From NCBI GenBank assembly GCA_003952965.2, contig CM025855.1, positions 20,833,122 through 20,897,121 on the forward strand: a stretch of 64,000 nt of DNA. Reading direction: 5' to 3'. This document shows positions 24,937 to 36,872 of this stretch, piece by piece. The notes under the pieces were generated by a model. It saw nothing but the letters and a program-made list of their open reading frames with translations, had not been told where the DNA came from and made no database searches. Made by a program: the position numbers and the translations under genes. The number at the start of each line of letters is the position of its first letter. Position 1 is the stretch's first letter. Origin of the DNA: Morella rubra. Its lineage: Eukaryota; Streptophyta; Magnoliopsida; Fagales; Myricaceae.

Positions 24937-26406
24937 TCACTTCCACGAATCAAAATTTTCGCCTTCACCTAAGACTATGATTTCTGCAGTTGATGATGCA
25001 CGTCGAAATCGTATCACCTCCTTCAAAACCCTGAACCCTTTGGTGATATCCGACACTTTCAGCTTAATGCACATCTTCTCAAGCAAGGGTGACTTGACTA
25101 ACAGAAGCTTGACGAACTCCATTTCAGGCTTTGAGTTGTCAAAGATTAGCAGCTGTATCTCTCGAAGTTTGTTCAAAGACACATCTGAGAAGTCTTGGGA
25201 TTCCAAAAAGACACCAACAGCTTCTACCTCATCAGCAGTACCGCCATTATGCAGCTAAAAAGAAGAAAATGGATGCGGAAGATCACATGGAAAAAAATCA
25301 AATTATAAAAATTTGAAAAAACAATAATCCTCACAACCCACCTGGACTTTAAGCATTTCCAAATTGGGGGAACTTCTAATAAGGCAAAGAGCAGAAGAAA
25401 ATTCTTTCAGCAAACCAAAACATATATTACACAATACAAGGGTTTTTAGGTAACTCAGAGGAGCTGGAAGCCTATTTGGTACACAGCCTGCAGCCAAAAA
25501 CTTACAAGGAACCAGAAACCAGTAAATGACTTAGAGAATTACGATTTGCTAAGTAATGTAGAAAACAGAGCCATGAAGTTATCTTACCATTATAAAATAA
25601 TACCCGGCATAGAGATATTCTAGTAGAGGTATACAACAGAAAACCTCAATTATACCAGTGGTCCGTGTTCCATCAAAGAGTTGAGAAGCAGATGTCTGAG
25701 GAGCCATAAATGTAACTGATGCAAGAATTGGGGTTTTTCTGAAACATATAGACTTGAATTGGCCTCCAAAATATAACAACTTGAGATTAGGAGCATCAAT
25801 GGCAAGGTTGTCAATGTTGGAGCACTCTTCTAGTATCAATTGTTCAAGCAATGGCCATTTGCATGTAGAAATTTCGAATCCGTTTATACCAAACTCAACT
25901 TTCTGAAACTTAATGCTGATGAGCCTCTCGAATCCTTGAAAGGTAGGAGGAGGATTGAACAGACAAGAAGTCAGATGCAAATGCCTAAGTCCTACACACG
26001 AAAAAAGAAACGGAGACAATTTATGGCATTCACCCATCGAGATGCGAAGGGTGAAATCCTGGATATTGTTAAAAGAAAGGAAACGTATCAAATGATTGAT
26101 CTCAGGACAGCTTTCCAATCCAGGAATAGTCAAAGTGAATTCAACTATTGGCCCATTGTGCAGCAATAAAACTTCATAAATAGTCTTGAGAAGTTCTTTC
26201 CTCAATGCTTGGGTTCTAGGATATCCTGCACTGAAAGTATCATCAAACACAAGTCGTGGAAGGGTTGCCCAATTGTACCTCCATTTTCTTGAGAAGACAC
26301 TTGTCTTCACTGCATCTCGTAGAGGCAAACGGGTTAATATGTTCTCTAACACATTGTTCGGAAGGTTACTGAGGACATCAGAAGCAGGAGATCCATTGTG
26401 CTGCAT
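24937..26406 (-). CDS. F-box/LRR/FBD protein (copy 2)
   Basis: Putative SCF substrate receptor. Coding exons on the minus strand are 26406-25588, 25500-25342 and 25254-24937 (819, 159 and 318 bp), giving 431 residues. I chose the ATG at 26406 because the F-box follows directly (DVLSNLPNNVLENILTRLP, then SVFSRKWRYNW). A longer upstream frame crosses a likely splice acceptor. LRR-like segments follow (FEFGI..., CKWPLLEQLILEECS, APNLKLLYFGGQF). The second exon starts at acceptor TTGTAAG and encodes LAAGCVPNRLPAPLSYLKTL. The third ends in the FBD signature (MEFVKLLLVKSPLLEKM, VIRFRRASSTAEIIVL). Exon 2 has exactly the same length as in the downstream paralogue, supporting tandem duplication. No frame break was seen. 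Confidence 0.88.
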
Positions 26407-27255
26407 TTTTTTACTACTGCCACTAAGATGAAGATGACGACAATTGCAATAATACCTGATAATCAATATCAACGAACGAAATTACATCAGAGCCGAGCAT
26501 GAGATTCACTTCATAACGATTATTATGGCCTTTAACAAAATAAATTGAATGAAGCACAAACAAAGAGCAGCACGCCAAATCTTTGGCGAAAAGGATCCAG
26601 TCGGATTCCAGTACAAACAACCCCATCCCTTTTGTGGTACACTTGACTTTGTACGAGTCTTCGAACTCTGCTCCTTTCATCACCTTTATGAATGAAATAT
26701 TTGCTTTTAAAAAAAAAAGAGCAGCACGCCATTATCTGGTACTCGTGAGCCCCAAATTACAATATTCGATCAACAAAACTTAGGAAATTAGATAAAACAA
26801 TCACGGAAACAACCCAACATCATTTTCTTGTGTAAGCATTGAACGTTTCATCTCTTAGCTCCTTTTTTTCTATTCATTTGTTATGCAGCTGCTCGCGTCT
26901 TCTCTACATAACTGGCATTCAAGTTCGATCAGTAAAATTAATGAAGAAAACAATGGCGCACTAGCTGCCTCGCATACCAAACATAGCTGTTAACGTGTTG
27001 ATCTCGCCTCTCAAAGTTGTCGTCATATTACCCATTAATTCCTCTCAAGTGCAAGGTACTGTTCATGACAATAATACTGAGTTCTTTATAGAAGCCAAAT
27101 TCATTTCCTGGGATTCATAACAAAATTTACTAAACATGCAAGCAAACAAAAATAGGAGAACCCCGACCCAAACCCCCACAGCAAAAAAAAATAAAGGAAA
27201 AAGGAAAAAAAATCAATACGAATGAGAACGTTGGGGTTAAGATTGTCGACTTCAC

Positions 27256-27340
27256 CTGAAAGGAACAGCAATCTCTGGCAAAGCAGAAAATGGCCACAGA
27301 GATGGCGATTGGCTACTCCGCCGGTTTAAGACATCCGTCA
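27256..27340 (-). other. Probable 5'-UTR exon of F-box copy 2
   Basis: A minus-strand donor (TTTCAG|GTGAAG) lies near 27255, and an acceptor (TTATCAG) lies near 26460 just above the ATG exon. This suggests a non-coding first exon and a leader intron of about 0.8 kb, mirroring copy 1. The 5' limit is not defined. Confidence 0.35.
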
Positions 27341-29157
27341 TCCGGCTTCATACTCATACCCATGTAAGTATTTCGAGGCTTTTTGTTTGCTAAAGAATCT
27401 TTACCAAACATATAAAATCTTTTTTCGTTTTCTTTATTCTCTGAGAAGAATATTGATGTTCATAGGTCAACCGCGGACCTACCCGATAATACGTTTTTTT
27501 GTTTCTCCGCGCGAAAATACTCTGAAGTTGACCGGAAAATTACCTAACCAGCTGGTTTTGTTGGATTTGGTTTTCAAATTTTCTTTCGATTTTAACTAGA
27601 ATTTCGTTGAATAACTTCGAAAGTGATATTTGAAGGGAGCCGCGAACTTCCAATTAGAAGCCTCCCAATTTTTTTTAATTGTTTTTGTCAGGGGTGCACA
27701 GAATAGGATCGGACCACAAAACCGAACCGGTTTTGTGGTCTTAAAAGTAAAAATCTGGTTCGATCCAGACATTTTTAATATCCGGTCTGAACCGGACCGG
27801 ATTAATAATAAATAATTTTTTAATACAAAACTTTAAAATTAAAAAAAAAAATTACATAAGTCAAAAAGTACAGTTTTGACGCCCTCTTCTCTTCCCCCTT
27901 CATTCTTCACTCAGTCTTCTCTTCCGTCCCCCTTTCATGCGATTCACACCCTCACTCCTTCCCCTTTCGAAATCAACTCCCGAGCGACTGAGCCACCCCA
28001 CTCCGGCACTCCTCAATAGCCAGTGCAGCCACGCCAGCCACGCTCACGCCCACTCTGACACTCCCCGAAGCCCCACTCCACAGCAATGCCTAGCCACCCC
28101 CAGTGCACGACACCTCCCCGAAGCCCCACTCCGTAGCGCCCAACCGGCAGCCACAGCCCCACTCCACAACGCCCAGCCACAGCAGTGCCTGACCCCGACT
28201 CCTCGAGTGCTCAAGGCCATTCTTCGCCCACTAGCGCCGTTCTCAGCTTTCTTCTCCTTTTTGGTGAGAATTTGTTTGATGGCTCATGCGATAAGCTATA
28301 GATCCATGGCCTTTGCTTCGGTTGAGTGCAATGGAGAGGGTTTTGTATCTTATTTGGCTGCTGGTTGGATTTTATCTTATAGTTATTCAAAATTAGTTTC
28401 AAATTTGCTTAGATTGTGGTGTAATCGTGTATGGTAGTGATTTGTAAAATCAAGCTCCCTCTATTTATGTTCATAGACTTGAAAGCAGGGAATTTGTAAA
28501 ATGAGTGCTATGTTAAATATTAATGATAATTGTACTATTGTAGTGTCTAAGCATGCTACAAATTGCAATGGGGAGGTGAGACCGTAAGGGCTTTAGTTTG
28601 GCAGTGAAGGAAAGTTTTGTATATCTAGATAATTCAAAACCCAACCCTTTGTATATCTCCGAGACATCGATTGGAAATTTGGACCCCTTCGTGGGGATTA
28701 TGTGTTCAAGTCCTCAAGTTCATTTTTAAAAGTCTTTTGTTGTTTGTTTTTTTCAAATCTATTCGTTTTCATTTTAAAGTCATTTTATAATCTGAAGTTC
28801 ATTTTCTTGCTCTTTTTCGTCTAAGCCTTTATTTAGAAGCACTTGGCAAATAAGTTGAATTGGACCCTATTTTTCTTTTAAATAGGACTTTTTAGGAGCA
28901 TCCGGTTCTCTTTGAATATGCTGAAACGAGAGTTAGTTCCTAAACCTTAATTTGAACACTTATTGTAATCTCTCTCCTTAAGCATACACAAAGCCTTGTA
29001 TATGATGTAATAAGCACATACTGTTATGGTTCTTAACCCTTAATTTTTTTTTTCATGTCTTGTCTTGTTTAGTTTTTTTGAATATGATGTAATGGTTTTT
29101 TTTTTCACTTTAATATTTTATTGGCAGAGAGAGTTTCTCACAAAGCCTTGTATCACT

Positions 29158-31382
29158 ATGTCTCATTCTCATAATCGTTCGGAACGTACTGTTGATGATA
29201 GGGGATTGAATTTAGAGGATGTGGATATGATGGTTGAGGAGGAAGCTATTTCAGAAATTTCCGCACCAAGTTCTAAACCACCTAAACCAAAAAGAAAGAA
29301 TCAATCTATGATTTTGACTTCCTTTACAAAGAAGTATGTCGGTGACCCACCATGCCTTAGAGCATTTTGCAACTATTGTGATGCTGATTATGTTATGGAT
29401 GGAAATAGGAATGGAACGAAGAATTTGTTAGACCATTTTAGTAAATGTAAGAAAAACCCCAATCAACTACCTCCAAAACCAAACAAGAGGTAAAAAAAAC
29501 TTTAGCATATGAGAAAGGAGTTGAGGGTGATGAGAACCCTAGTAATTTGGTGATGGCCAAAAAATTTGACCATAATCATGCCATAGCTCTTCGTCAAGCT
29601 TTGGCAGAGTTTCTTATTGTTGATGAGCTCCCTTTCAGGATTGTGGAGTCTCCCCAATTTAGAAAGTTTGTACGGATGCTAGAGCCTAGATTTCAAGTCC
29701 CATCTCGCATGACTATTGCTAGGACTTGTCTGGACATTTTTAAGGATCAAAAAGCATGGTTGAAGTGTATGATGAGGGCTTGTGATAGTAGAGTTTGTCT
29801 CACCACTGATGCTTGGACTTCGATTCAGAATTTGAGCTATATGGTTGTCACTACCCATTGAATTGACAAAGAGTGAAAATTGCAGAAAAGGGTGATTAGC
29901 TTTCGTTTGATTGATAATCACAAGGGAGACACAATTTGGGGGTAAGTGGAGGAGTGTTTACATGATTGGGGAATTGACAGGATTATGACCATCACAGTTG
30001 ATAACGCGTCTTGAAATGATACAGCTATTGGTTACTTGAAGAGGCATATACGAAGTAATGTGTTGAATGGTTTTTACATTCACATGAGATGTGCGGCGCA
30101 TATTATGAATCTTGTAGTTGGTGATGGGTTGAAGATAAATGATAATGCAATTACAAGGGTTTGTGACGCAATTAGGTATGTATTTATTTTTTTGTCATTT
30201 CTTAGTACTATGCATAATTCGTTATTTCTTACAGTTATTTTTTATAAAATGCAATTAGGTATGTGCGGTCTTCTCCTGCAAGGCTTATCAAGTTTAATCA
30301 ATGTGTTGAGAAGGAGAGGATCGAATGTTCTAAGTGTTTGTGCCTTGATGTATTAACCCGTTGGAACTCTACTTATTTGATGTTGGATGTTGTTGAGAAG
30401 TATGAGTTTGCTTTTGATAGAATGGAAAGCGATGATGTTGATTATCTTCCGCATCTTACTGAAGGTGAGTGTGGGAAGAGGAACTTGGGACCTCCAACAA
30501 AATAGGACTGGACAAAAATAAGGGTATTTTGCAAGTTTCTTGAACTCTTTTATGATGCTATGGTGCAATTTTCTGGTTCTTTATATGTTACTTCGAATTC
30601 CTACTTCCATGGACTCTATGGGGTGCATTCTCATTTGTGTCGTTATTCACAAAATACGGACAAAAGATTGAAAGACATGGCTGATATTATGATGGTTAAG
30701 TACTAAAATATTGGGGGAGGAATGAAAGGTTAAATTTGTTGATATTTATTGCAAATGTGATTGATCCACGGTCTAAGTTACAAGTAATGGGACAAATGGT
30801 AAGGTTAATGTATGATGGAATAGAGGGAGAGAAGTTGGTGGCCAGTATAAGTGATTTGTTTCATGCATTGTTTGATGAATATGTGTTAGGGTTACCTCAG
30901 GCTCAGGTGCATTCATCTACTAGTAATGTGCCTCCTCCTCCTCCTCCAGTGGTTGTGGGTTATGGCAGCAAGCTAACTTTATTTGAGGATTATTGGAGCA
31001 CGGCTGTGTCGTTTGGAATATATTCATCAAGTCTCAGTGCAAACTCAGAAATTGATCAATATTTGGCTGATCCTCTTGTTACTCCAGACAAGAATTTTGA
31101 CGTATTGAAATGGTAAAAGGATAATGATTTACGATATCCTCGTCATTGCTAAGATTGCACAGGATGTATTGGCTATCCCTATCTCCACTGTGTCTTCAGA
31201 GTTTGCTTTTAGTATGGGGGGGATGTGTACTTGATCCATTCTGAAGTTCATTAGCTCCAACGACTGTGGAGGCCTTCGTTTGCACCCAAGATTGGTTGAG
31301 GCGTGCGGATGAAAAGGAACCAATTAATATCAAAGAAACTTTGGATTGTATCGAGAGTTATGACATGGATTCCGGTATATAA
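29158..31382 (+). pseudogene. hAT transposase pseudogene (BED zinc finger type)
   Basis: The product would be a DNA-binding transposase of hAT type. An N-terminal BED-like zinc finger is visible (FCNYC, then HFSKC, about residues 76-100 from the ATG at 29158). It is followed by conserved hAT blocks: CLTTDAWTS, TVDNAS, RCAAHIMNLVV, LTRWNSTYLML. A C-terminal dimerisation block follows (FEDYWS, IDQYLADP, IPISTVSSEFAFS, CTQDWLR). The frame is broken by several stops (for example after VVTTH near 29861 and inside the TVDNAS block near 30013), by frameshifts near 29491, 31115 and 31220, and by an 83-bp insertion at about 30182. It cannot encode a full protein. The original element probably resembled plant ricesleeper-like hATs. 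Confidence 0.88.
30168..30264 (+). repeat. Direct repeat bounding an intron-like insertion
   Basis: The 14-bp word gcaattaggtatgt occurs at 30168-30181 and 30251-30264. Removing one 83-bp period restores the transposase reading DAIRYVRSSPARL. Each copy contains AG|GT, so splicing from the first GTATGT to the second AG would remove the insert exactly. Confidence 0.7.
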
Positions 31383-31913
31383 ATTGTATTTGTAATTTTA
31401 ATTCTTTTTTTATTTTCTCTATGCTTTACTTATATTTATTTGGTTTTAACATTTATTGACATTTAAACTTGCAGAAATGGCAAACAATAGCACAACAGCA
31501 AGCGAACTTGGGACATCAACCACCGGCAAGACTTGAGGAGGAGACTCATTTGTGACATTTGCAAGCTTTTTAGTTTGTTAATGTATTTGTTTGTGCGTGT
31601 TTGAGATATTTGTATTTTGACTTATGGTGCTTAATTTTTTGAGACATTTACAACTAATTTCTTATCTTAAGTCCCATATACAATCAAAATCACTCCCTTT
31701 TTACGTTAACTTTACAATTCAATAACCATAATCCATATTAGAAGTAATGTTAATGAATAAAACTGGACATATTTAGATGTAATTTAGATGAAAATCCCTG
31801 ACAAATGATATTAATGTACTTTTAAGGTGAAAAAAGGGACGGCTAGATCAACAAAAAGCAAACACAAGCATGAAGATCAATATCATGCCATTAAATTTAC
31901 TAATTTGTTATCT

Positions 31914-33024
31914 TAGGGGTTATAGTAATTAAATTCAGAAATAATTAATAAGTGATAGATGTTAACTATATTAAGAATTTAGAAATAATTTATAAGTGAT
32001 AGATGTTAACTATATTAGGGTTATAGCCATTAAATTTATAAATAATTTATAAGTGATAGATGTTAACTATATTAGGGTTATAGCCATTAAATTCAAAAAT
32101 AATTAATAATTGATAGATGTTAACTATATTAGGGGTTATAGCCATTAAATTAGTTATAGATGTTAACTATATTAGGGGTTATAGCCATTAAATTTAATAA
32201 TTTATAAGATGTTAACTATATTAGGGGTTATAGCCATTAAATTTAGAAATAATTTAATATAGATGTTAACTATATTAGGGGTTATAGCCATTAAATTTAG
32301 AAATAATTATAAGTGATAGATGTTAACTATATTAGGGGTTATAGCCATTAAATTTAGAAATAATTTTAAGTGATAGATGTTAACTATATTAGGGGTTATA
32401 GCCATTAAATTTATAAATAATTATAAGTATAGATGTTAACTATATTAGGGGTTATAGCCATTAAATTTATAAATAATTTATAAGTGATAGATGTTAACTA
32501 TATTAGGGGTTATAGCCATTAAATTTAGAAAATAATTTCTAAGTAATAGATGTTAACTATATTAGGGGTTAGAGCCATTAAATTTAGAAATAATTTCTAA
32601 GTGATAGATGTTAACTATATTAGGAATTTAGAAATAATTTATAAGTGATAGATGTTAACTATATTAGGGGTTATAGCCATTAAATTTAGAAATAATTTAT
32701 AAGTGATAGATGTTAACTATATTAGGGGTTATAGCCATTAAATTAGAAATAATTTCTAAGTGATAGATATTAACTATATTAGGGGTTATAGCCATTAAAT
32801 TCAGAAATAATTTCTAAGTAATAGATGTTAACTATATTAGGGGTTATAGCCATTAAATTTAGAAATTATTAATAAGTGATAGATGTTAACTATATTATGG
32901 GTTATAGCCATTAAATTCAGAAATTATTAATAAGTGATAGACGTTAATTATATTAGGGGTTATAGCCACTAAATTTAGAAATAATTTCTAAGTGGTAGAT
33001 GTTAACTATATTAGGGGTTATAAA
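31914..33024. repeat. Minisatellite, ~57-58 bp unit, about 20 copies
   Basis: Tandem copies of a unit containing TAGATGTTAACTATATTAGG, GGTTATAGCCATTAAATTT and AGAAATAATTTATAAGTGA run head to tail. Most are close to full length; several are shortened (near 32140-32160, 32190-32210 and 32620-32640). Sequence similarity between copies is high, suggesting recent expansion or homogenisation. It lies between the transposase relic and the right end of the hAT element. Confidence 0.95.
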
Positions 33025-33398
33025 CGATGTGGGCTGAAAAGAAAATCAAGAAAAAAAATGAAACCGGTCTGGACCACTTAAGTGGTCCAAACCGGACTGT
33101 TTTGGTCCGGTCTGGTCCTTACATTTAAGCACAACCAAAAATCCAGTCCGATCAGATTTAAAATTCTGCAGAAACTATAAATTTCCTTCAACACCACGTT
33201 CAGCTCTTAAATTTTTTTCAACAACAAATCACTCTAGAATGCTTTGGACATTATGATTTTTTTTCCTACTGTTACAAAAACAAAATATACTCGTTCTACT
33301 AGTTTCATTCACAGCAAGATCACTAATAGCAGTAACCCAACAGTTGCACAGCAACTCAGAAGTCATAAAAGCACCCTCAAAATTAAATTCTAACCCAC

Positions 33399-35056
33399 GG
33401 TGCTGGCGTGGCGAACTATTTGCACACCGAAACGAGTCGGAGGCTTGGGTATATGTCTTAAGTCTGAAATTAATAAAGCCTTGGTTTCCAAGTTAGCTTG
33501 GACTATGCTAACAAACGAGGAGAGTTTATGGGCTCGGGTACTTGGCGGTAAATATTTGCGGGAAAAGTCGTATTTGGAAGTAGATGTGAGACCCACAAAT
33601 TCATGGTTGTGGAAAAGTATTGCCCAAAACCGTGAGGTATTGGTAGGAGGCCTTTGTTATCAAGTGGGGAATGGACGAAATATCCATGCCTTAACAGACC
33701 CATGGGTTCCTTCTATAGCAGGTTTTTGTCCAGTTCTGCGTACTGGGGTCCAGGTAGCGTCGGAAGATATGTTGGTTAGTGAGTTCATTATGGAAGACAG
33801 TCGGCAATGGGACAGAGACAAAATTAGACGTTGGTTTAGTACTGAATCAGCAGATGCGGTTTTTGAATATTCGGCTCCCTCCAGAGGACACGTTGGATAA
33901 GTAATTTTGGCCCCTTGATGTGAAAGGCGAGTTTACTGTGAAATCTATGTTTCGAAACTTGGTGGCTGGGCGGTGTAATAGGGTTTGCAGTTTGGTGCCG
34001 GATGTTTGGAAAGATCTATGGCGACTGAAGATGCATGAACGACTCAAATTACTGTTATGGAAAGTGGTGTGGGATATTTTTCCTACTAAGTGTAAAGTTA
34101 CGAAGCGCGTTAGGGGAGGTCACACTTTGGAGGTGGATTTGAGATGTGTTTTGTGTGGGGAAGGTTTGGAAACTCTCCCCCATTTGCTGTTTATTTGCCC
34201 TTATAGCCGAAGTATATGGAGTGAGTCTGCATGGCAATTCAACATTACAGCTTTTGGAACGGGAACAACGAGCAAGTGGGTTCAAAAATTGGTGCATCCT
34301 CATTAGCAAATTGGCATTCCTTTGGCGGAGCAACACTTTTTTCAATTGTTCGTGGTGAATGCTATTGACATGTTATGGTTTTGTAGGAATCAATTGGTGC
34401 ATGCTCAGAAACGGTGGGCTGCAGATGAGTTGGCTTTACGTGTCCGAAGGATTAGTTGGGAACACCGGGCAACATGGGCAACGAAACTTGATCAGTCAAG
34501 TGGAAAGCCTTGGCAACCACCCTCCGAGGGTTTTGTCAAGATCAATGTGGATGTGGCCATTAGACAAGATTTTGCTGTTGCGGCTGCTATTAATCGGGAC
34601 TCTCATTGTCAATTATGTGGCTTCAAGACTTCTCAAATTGGTGTTGTAGAGCCTTTGATTGGGGAAGCAGAGGCTGCCAAATTGGGGATGACTTTAGCTC
34701 TTCAGATGGGATTTCATAACATTATATTGGAAGGTGATTCGACAAATGTTATGTCTGCTCTTCAAAATCATCCTCATGCTAAGAATTGGAAAATTCAATC
34801 CCTTGTGCTGGATATTCAAACTCTCCTTAGGCAGCTGAAGGTTTGTAATTTTAGTCATGTTCGTAGTGGTTCAAATGAGGCGGTGCACCTTTTAACTAGT
34901 TGGGCCGCCACTAAGATACTCTCAGGTTGCAATCCCTATCTTGTTGAGCATTTTACTGATGTATCTTGGCTATATGCGAGAGCGGATCCCCCTTAATTTT
35001 GTAATGTGTTCGGTTTTGGTTTCTGAATAAAAGTTGGAGTTCTAATTAAAAAAAAA
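33399..35056 (+). pseudogene. 5'-truncated LINE: RT tail, zf-RVT and RNase H
   Basis: The 3' part of a plant L1-like non-LTR retrotransposon polyprotein. The C-terminal reverse-transcriptase region begins at WRTICTPKRVGGLGI. A zf-RVT zinc-binding block follows (CVLCGEGLETLPHLLFICPYS), then an RNase H domain (INVDVAI, GEAEAAKLGM, LEGDSTNV). A frameshift with a stop lies near 33898-33915, and one in-frame TAG lies at 34304-34306. The RNase H part at 34322-34996 is otherwise open. A short A-run at 35048-35056 marks the 3' end. The endonuclease and RT catalytic core are missing. I could not find clear target-site duplications. Confidence 0.88.
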
Positions 35057-36370
35057 GTCTAATGCACAGTAACACCATCTCCCTCAAATCTAGAAATTTT
35101 TCAGGCAACTATACCTCAAGGAATTCATCAAATCTTCGAAGGCTTTATTCATTACATCACCCAAATTTCTCGATGTCATAATCAACACTCAAGGACCTAT
35201 TTAAACCCCTTAGGAGGTGCTCAAAATAATAGAGACATCTATGAAAACAAAGAGCAAATCTGCCCCTCTAAAATAGAGCACCCGAGTGCTCTAAGCACCA
35301 ACTAGGATCCTATCTCCTTTTTTTTTTTTGGACTTAATTCCCAGGGTAACTCTCACTACATTTGAGTCTACGTCTTAGGACCTAAAGACACCAGAAAGGT
35401 CTGGACAAATCTCCAAAAAAAGATCCCTCAAAATATGTTTTAAACATGTCCCATTACAATAACATTAGATCAATGAATATTATGCAAAACCGGTTTCATT
35501 TGCTCCTTTAGAGGCTAATATATCACGTACATTTGCCAACACATCATCTACTATATTTTGGCCAGGACTGAGAGCATTAATAGTCATAAGAACTTGCATA
35601 GCTCAAGAAACCTAAATCATCAACTTCTGAAATACAGAACCTAGTTCATCTTTAATGGCCATGCAAGACTCAAACGGGACTTGCAATGAAACTAGCTCCA
35701 GGTTCACATATTTTTCCAGTAATCTCACTCATTTCTCAAGCTCATTTGCACTTCAACCCATTTAAATATCAAAAGATGACACCCAAGGTCACAACAAGTA
35801 CATATCCGGCTATGCATGTGCATAACAATTTTAGATTTTGCCAAATACCTCATAACAGAAACTGTTTTCATAAAAATGTCCACTTTAACGACTTCAAATC
35901 CAAAACTTCAAGCAATACAACAATTTTATCTTCACCAAGCCAATTGCCAATGCATTTTCTAATGAAATAACCACCCTCAGCTTGCTCAAGACAATACAAG
36001 AAATTGACCTTTTTTGTTTTTCTTTTCTTTCAGGCTCTTCATCAAACACTTATGGCACATCAACATTTTCCCTTAAACCTTAACTCAAAATATGATCGTT
36101 CATGTCTTCCTAGGCTCCAAAATTTTTATTCCAACATACAAAGTGTCAAAAAGATAGAAAATAGAAACCCTAACAACTTCATATTGCCATCTATGGTTTC
36201 CTTTATAAGTTTCAGTCCAATAGTAACCACCTTACCTTTGCTAATCTTTTATTTTTCCTTGCCTTGGCCAGACCTTCAACTCCTCCTTCTCCTTCTCCTC
36301 CTCTTCCTTTTTCTTTTTCTTCTTCTTCTCCTATGCGTCCTTTTTTTTTTCTTTTTAAAATTTTTTTTTC
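35057..36370. other. Gene-free region
   Basis: No gene. The frames at 35686-35970 and 36004-36576 are low-complexity and overlap pyrimidine-rich (ctt/ctc) runs near 36280-36350. Confidence 0.55.
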
Positions 36371-36872
36371 AATTTTTTTATTTTAAAAATGTTTTCCAAT
36401 CCAAACATGATTTTTTTTTTTCAAAAAAAACAAATTTAATCTTCAATAAAATTTTATATCTAATCATTGGCCTAAATTTCTACAAAAAAAATAACACAAA
36501 AACCCGTAAAAACTCCTCTCACAAAAGTCTTCTATCCACACATACTTTTTTACTCTCACATTCTCCAAAAGAATAAATTTCAAAAAACTTTCTCTTTCCA
36601 ACCATCATTTTTGTGGGTCCCACCATTCTCACAAACCCCTAAAAAACTATATCTCAAAATTTTTTCTTAATCATTGCAAAAAACGTTGTAAAAAAATATG
36701 TTTGGATAGAAGATTTTTGTGAGAGGAGTTTTTATAGGTTTTTCTGCTGTTTTTCACAGAAAATTAAGGCCAATGATTAGATATAAAATTTTATTGAAGA
36801 TTAAAATGTTTTTTTTTAAAAAAAAGAAAAATTATGTTTGGATTGGAAAACATTTTTAAAATAAAAAAAAAT
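36371..36872. mobile_element. Foldback element with ~170-bp arms
   Basis: The left arm (36371-36542) and right arm (36699-36872) are inverted copies. ATGTTTTCCAATCCAAACAT pairs with ATGTTTGGATTGGAAAACAT, ATAAAATTTTATATCTAATC pairs with GATTAGATATAAAATTTTAT, and AAACTCCTCTCACAAAAGTC pairs with the stretch at 36713-36732. The spacer is about 155 bp. No coding content. Confidence 0.85.

Larger units (their letters stand above)
27689..33139 (+). mobile_element. Decayed hAT-superfamily transposon
   Basis: The left end starts CAGGGGTGCACAG and carries CCGGTCTGAACCGGACCGG. The right end has CCGGTCTGGACCACTTAAGTGGTCC and GGTCCGGTCTGGTCC, and ends near TTAAGCACAACC, a poor match to the inverse of the left terminus. 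In between lie a C-rich leader (27880-28260), a broken hAT transposase and a minisatellite. An 8-bp target duplication, expected for hAT, was not visible, so the exact ends are uncertain. Confidence 0.6.

Noticed and set aside
24911-25258. 115-residue plus-strand frame
   Set aside because: It is the antisense shadow of the last exon of F-box copy 2.
27937-28437. 166-residue frame rich in Pro, Ser, Ala and His
   Set aside because: It lies in the C-rich leader of the hAT element, has short internal repeats and no domain; probably non-coding.
31914-33024. Possible CRISPR-like array
   Set aside because: The whole unit is repeated head to tail with no unique spacers, and the context is a plant transposon. 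It is a minisatellite.
36004-36576. 190-residue frame
   Set aside because: Composed of Leu/Phe/Lys runs from pyrimidine and A/T tracts and overlaps a foldback arm.
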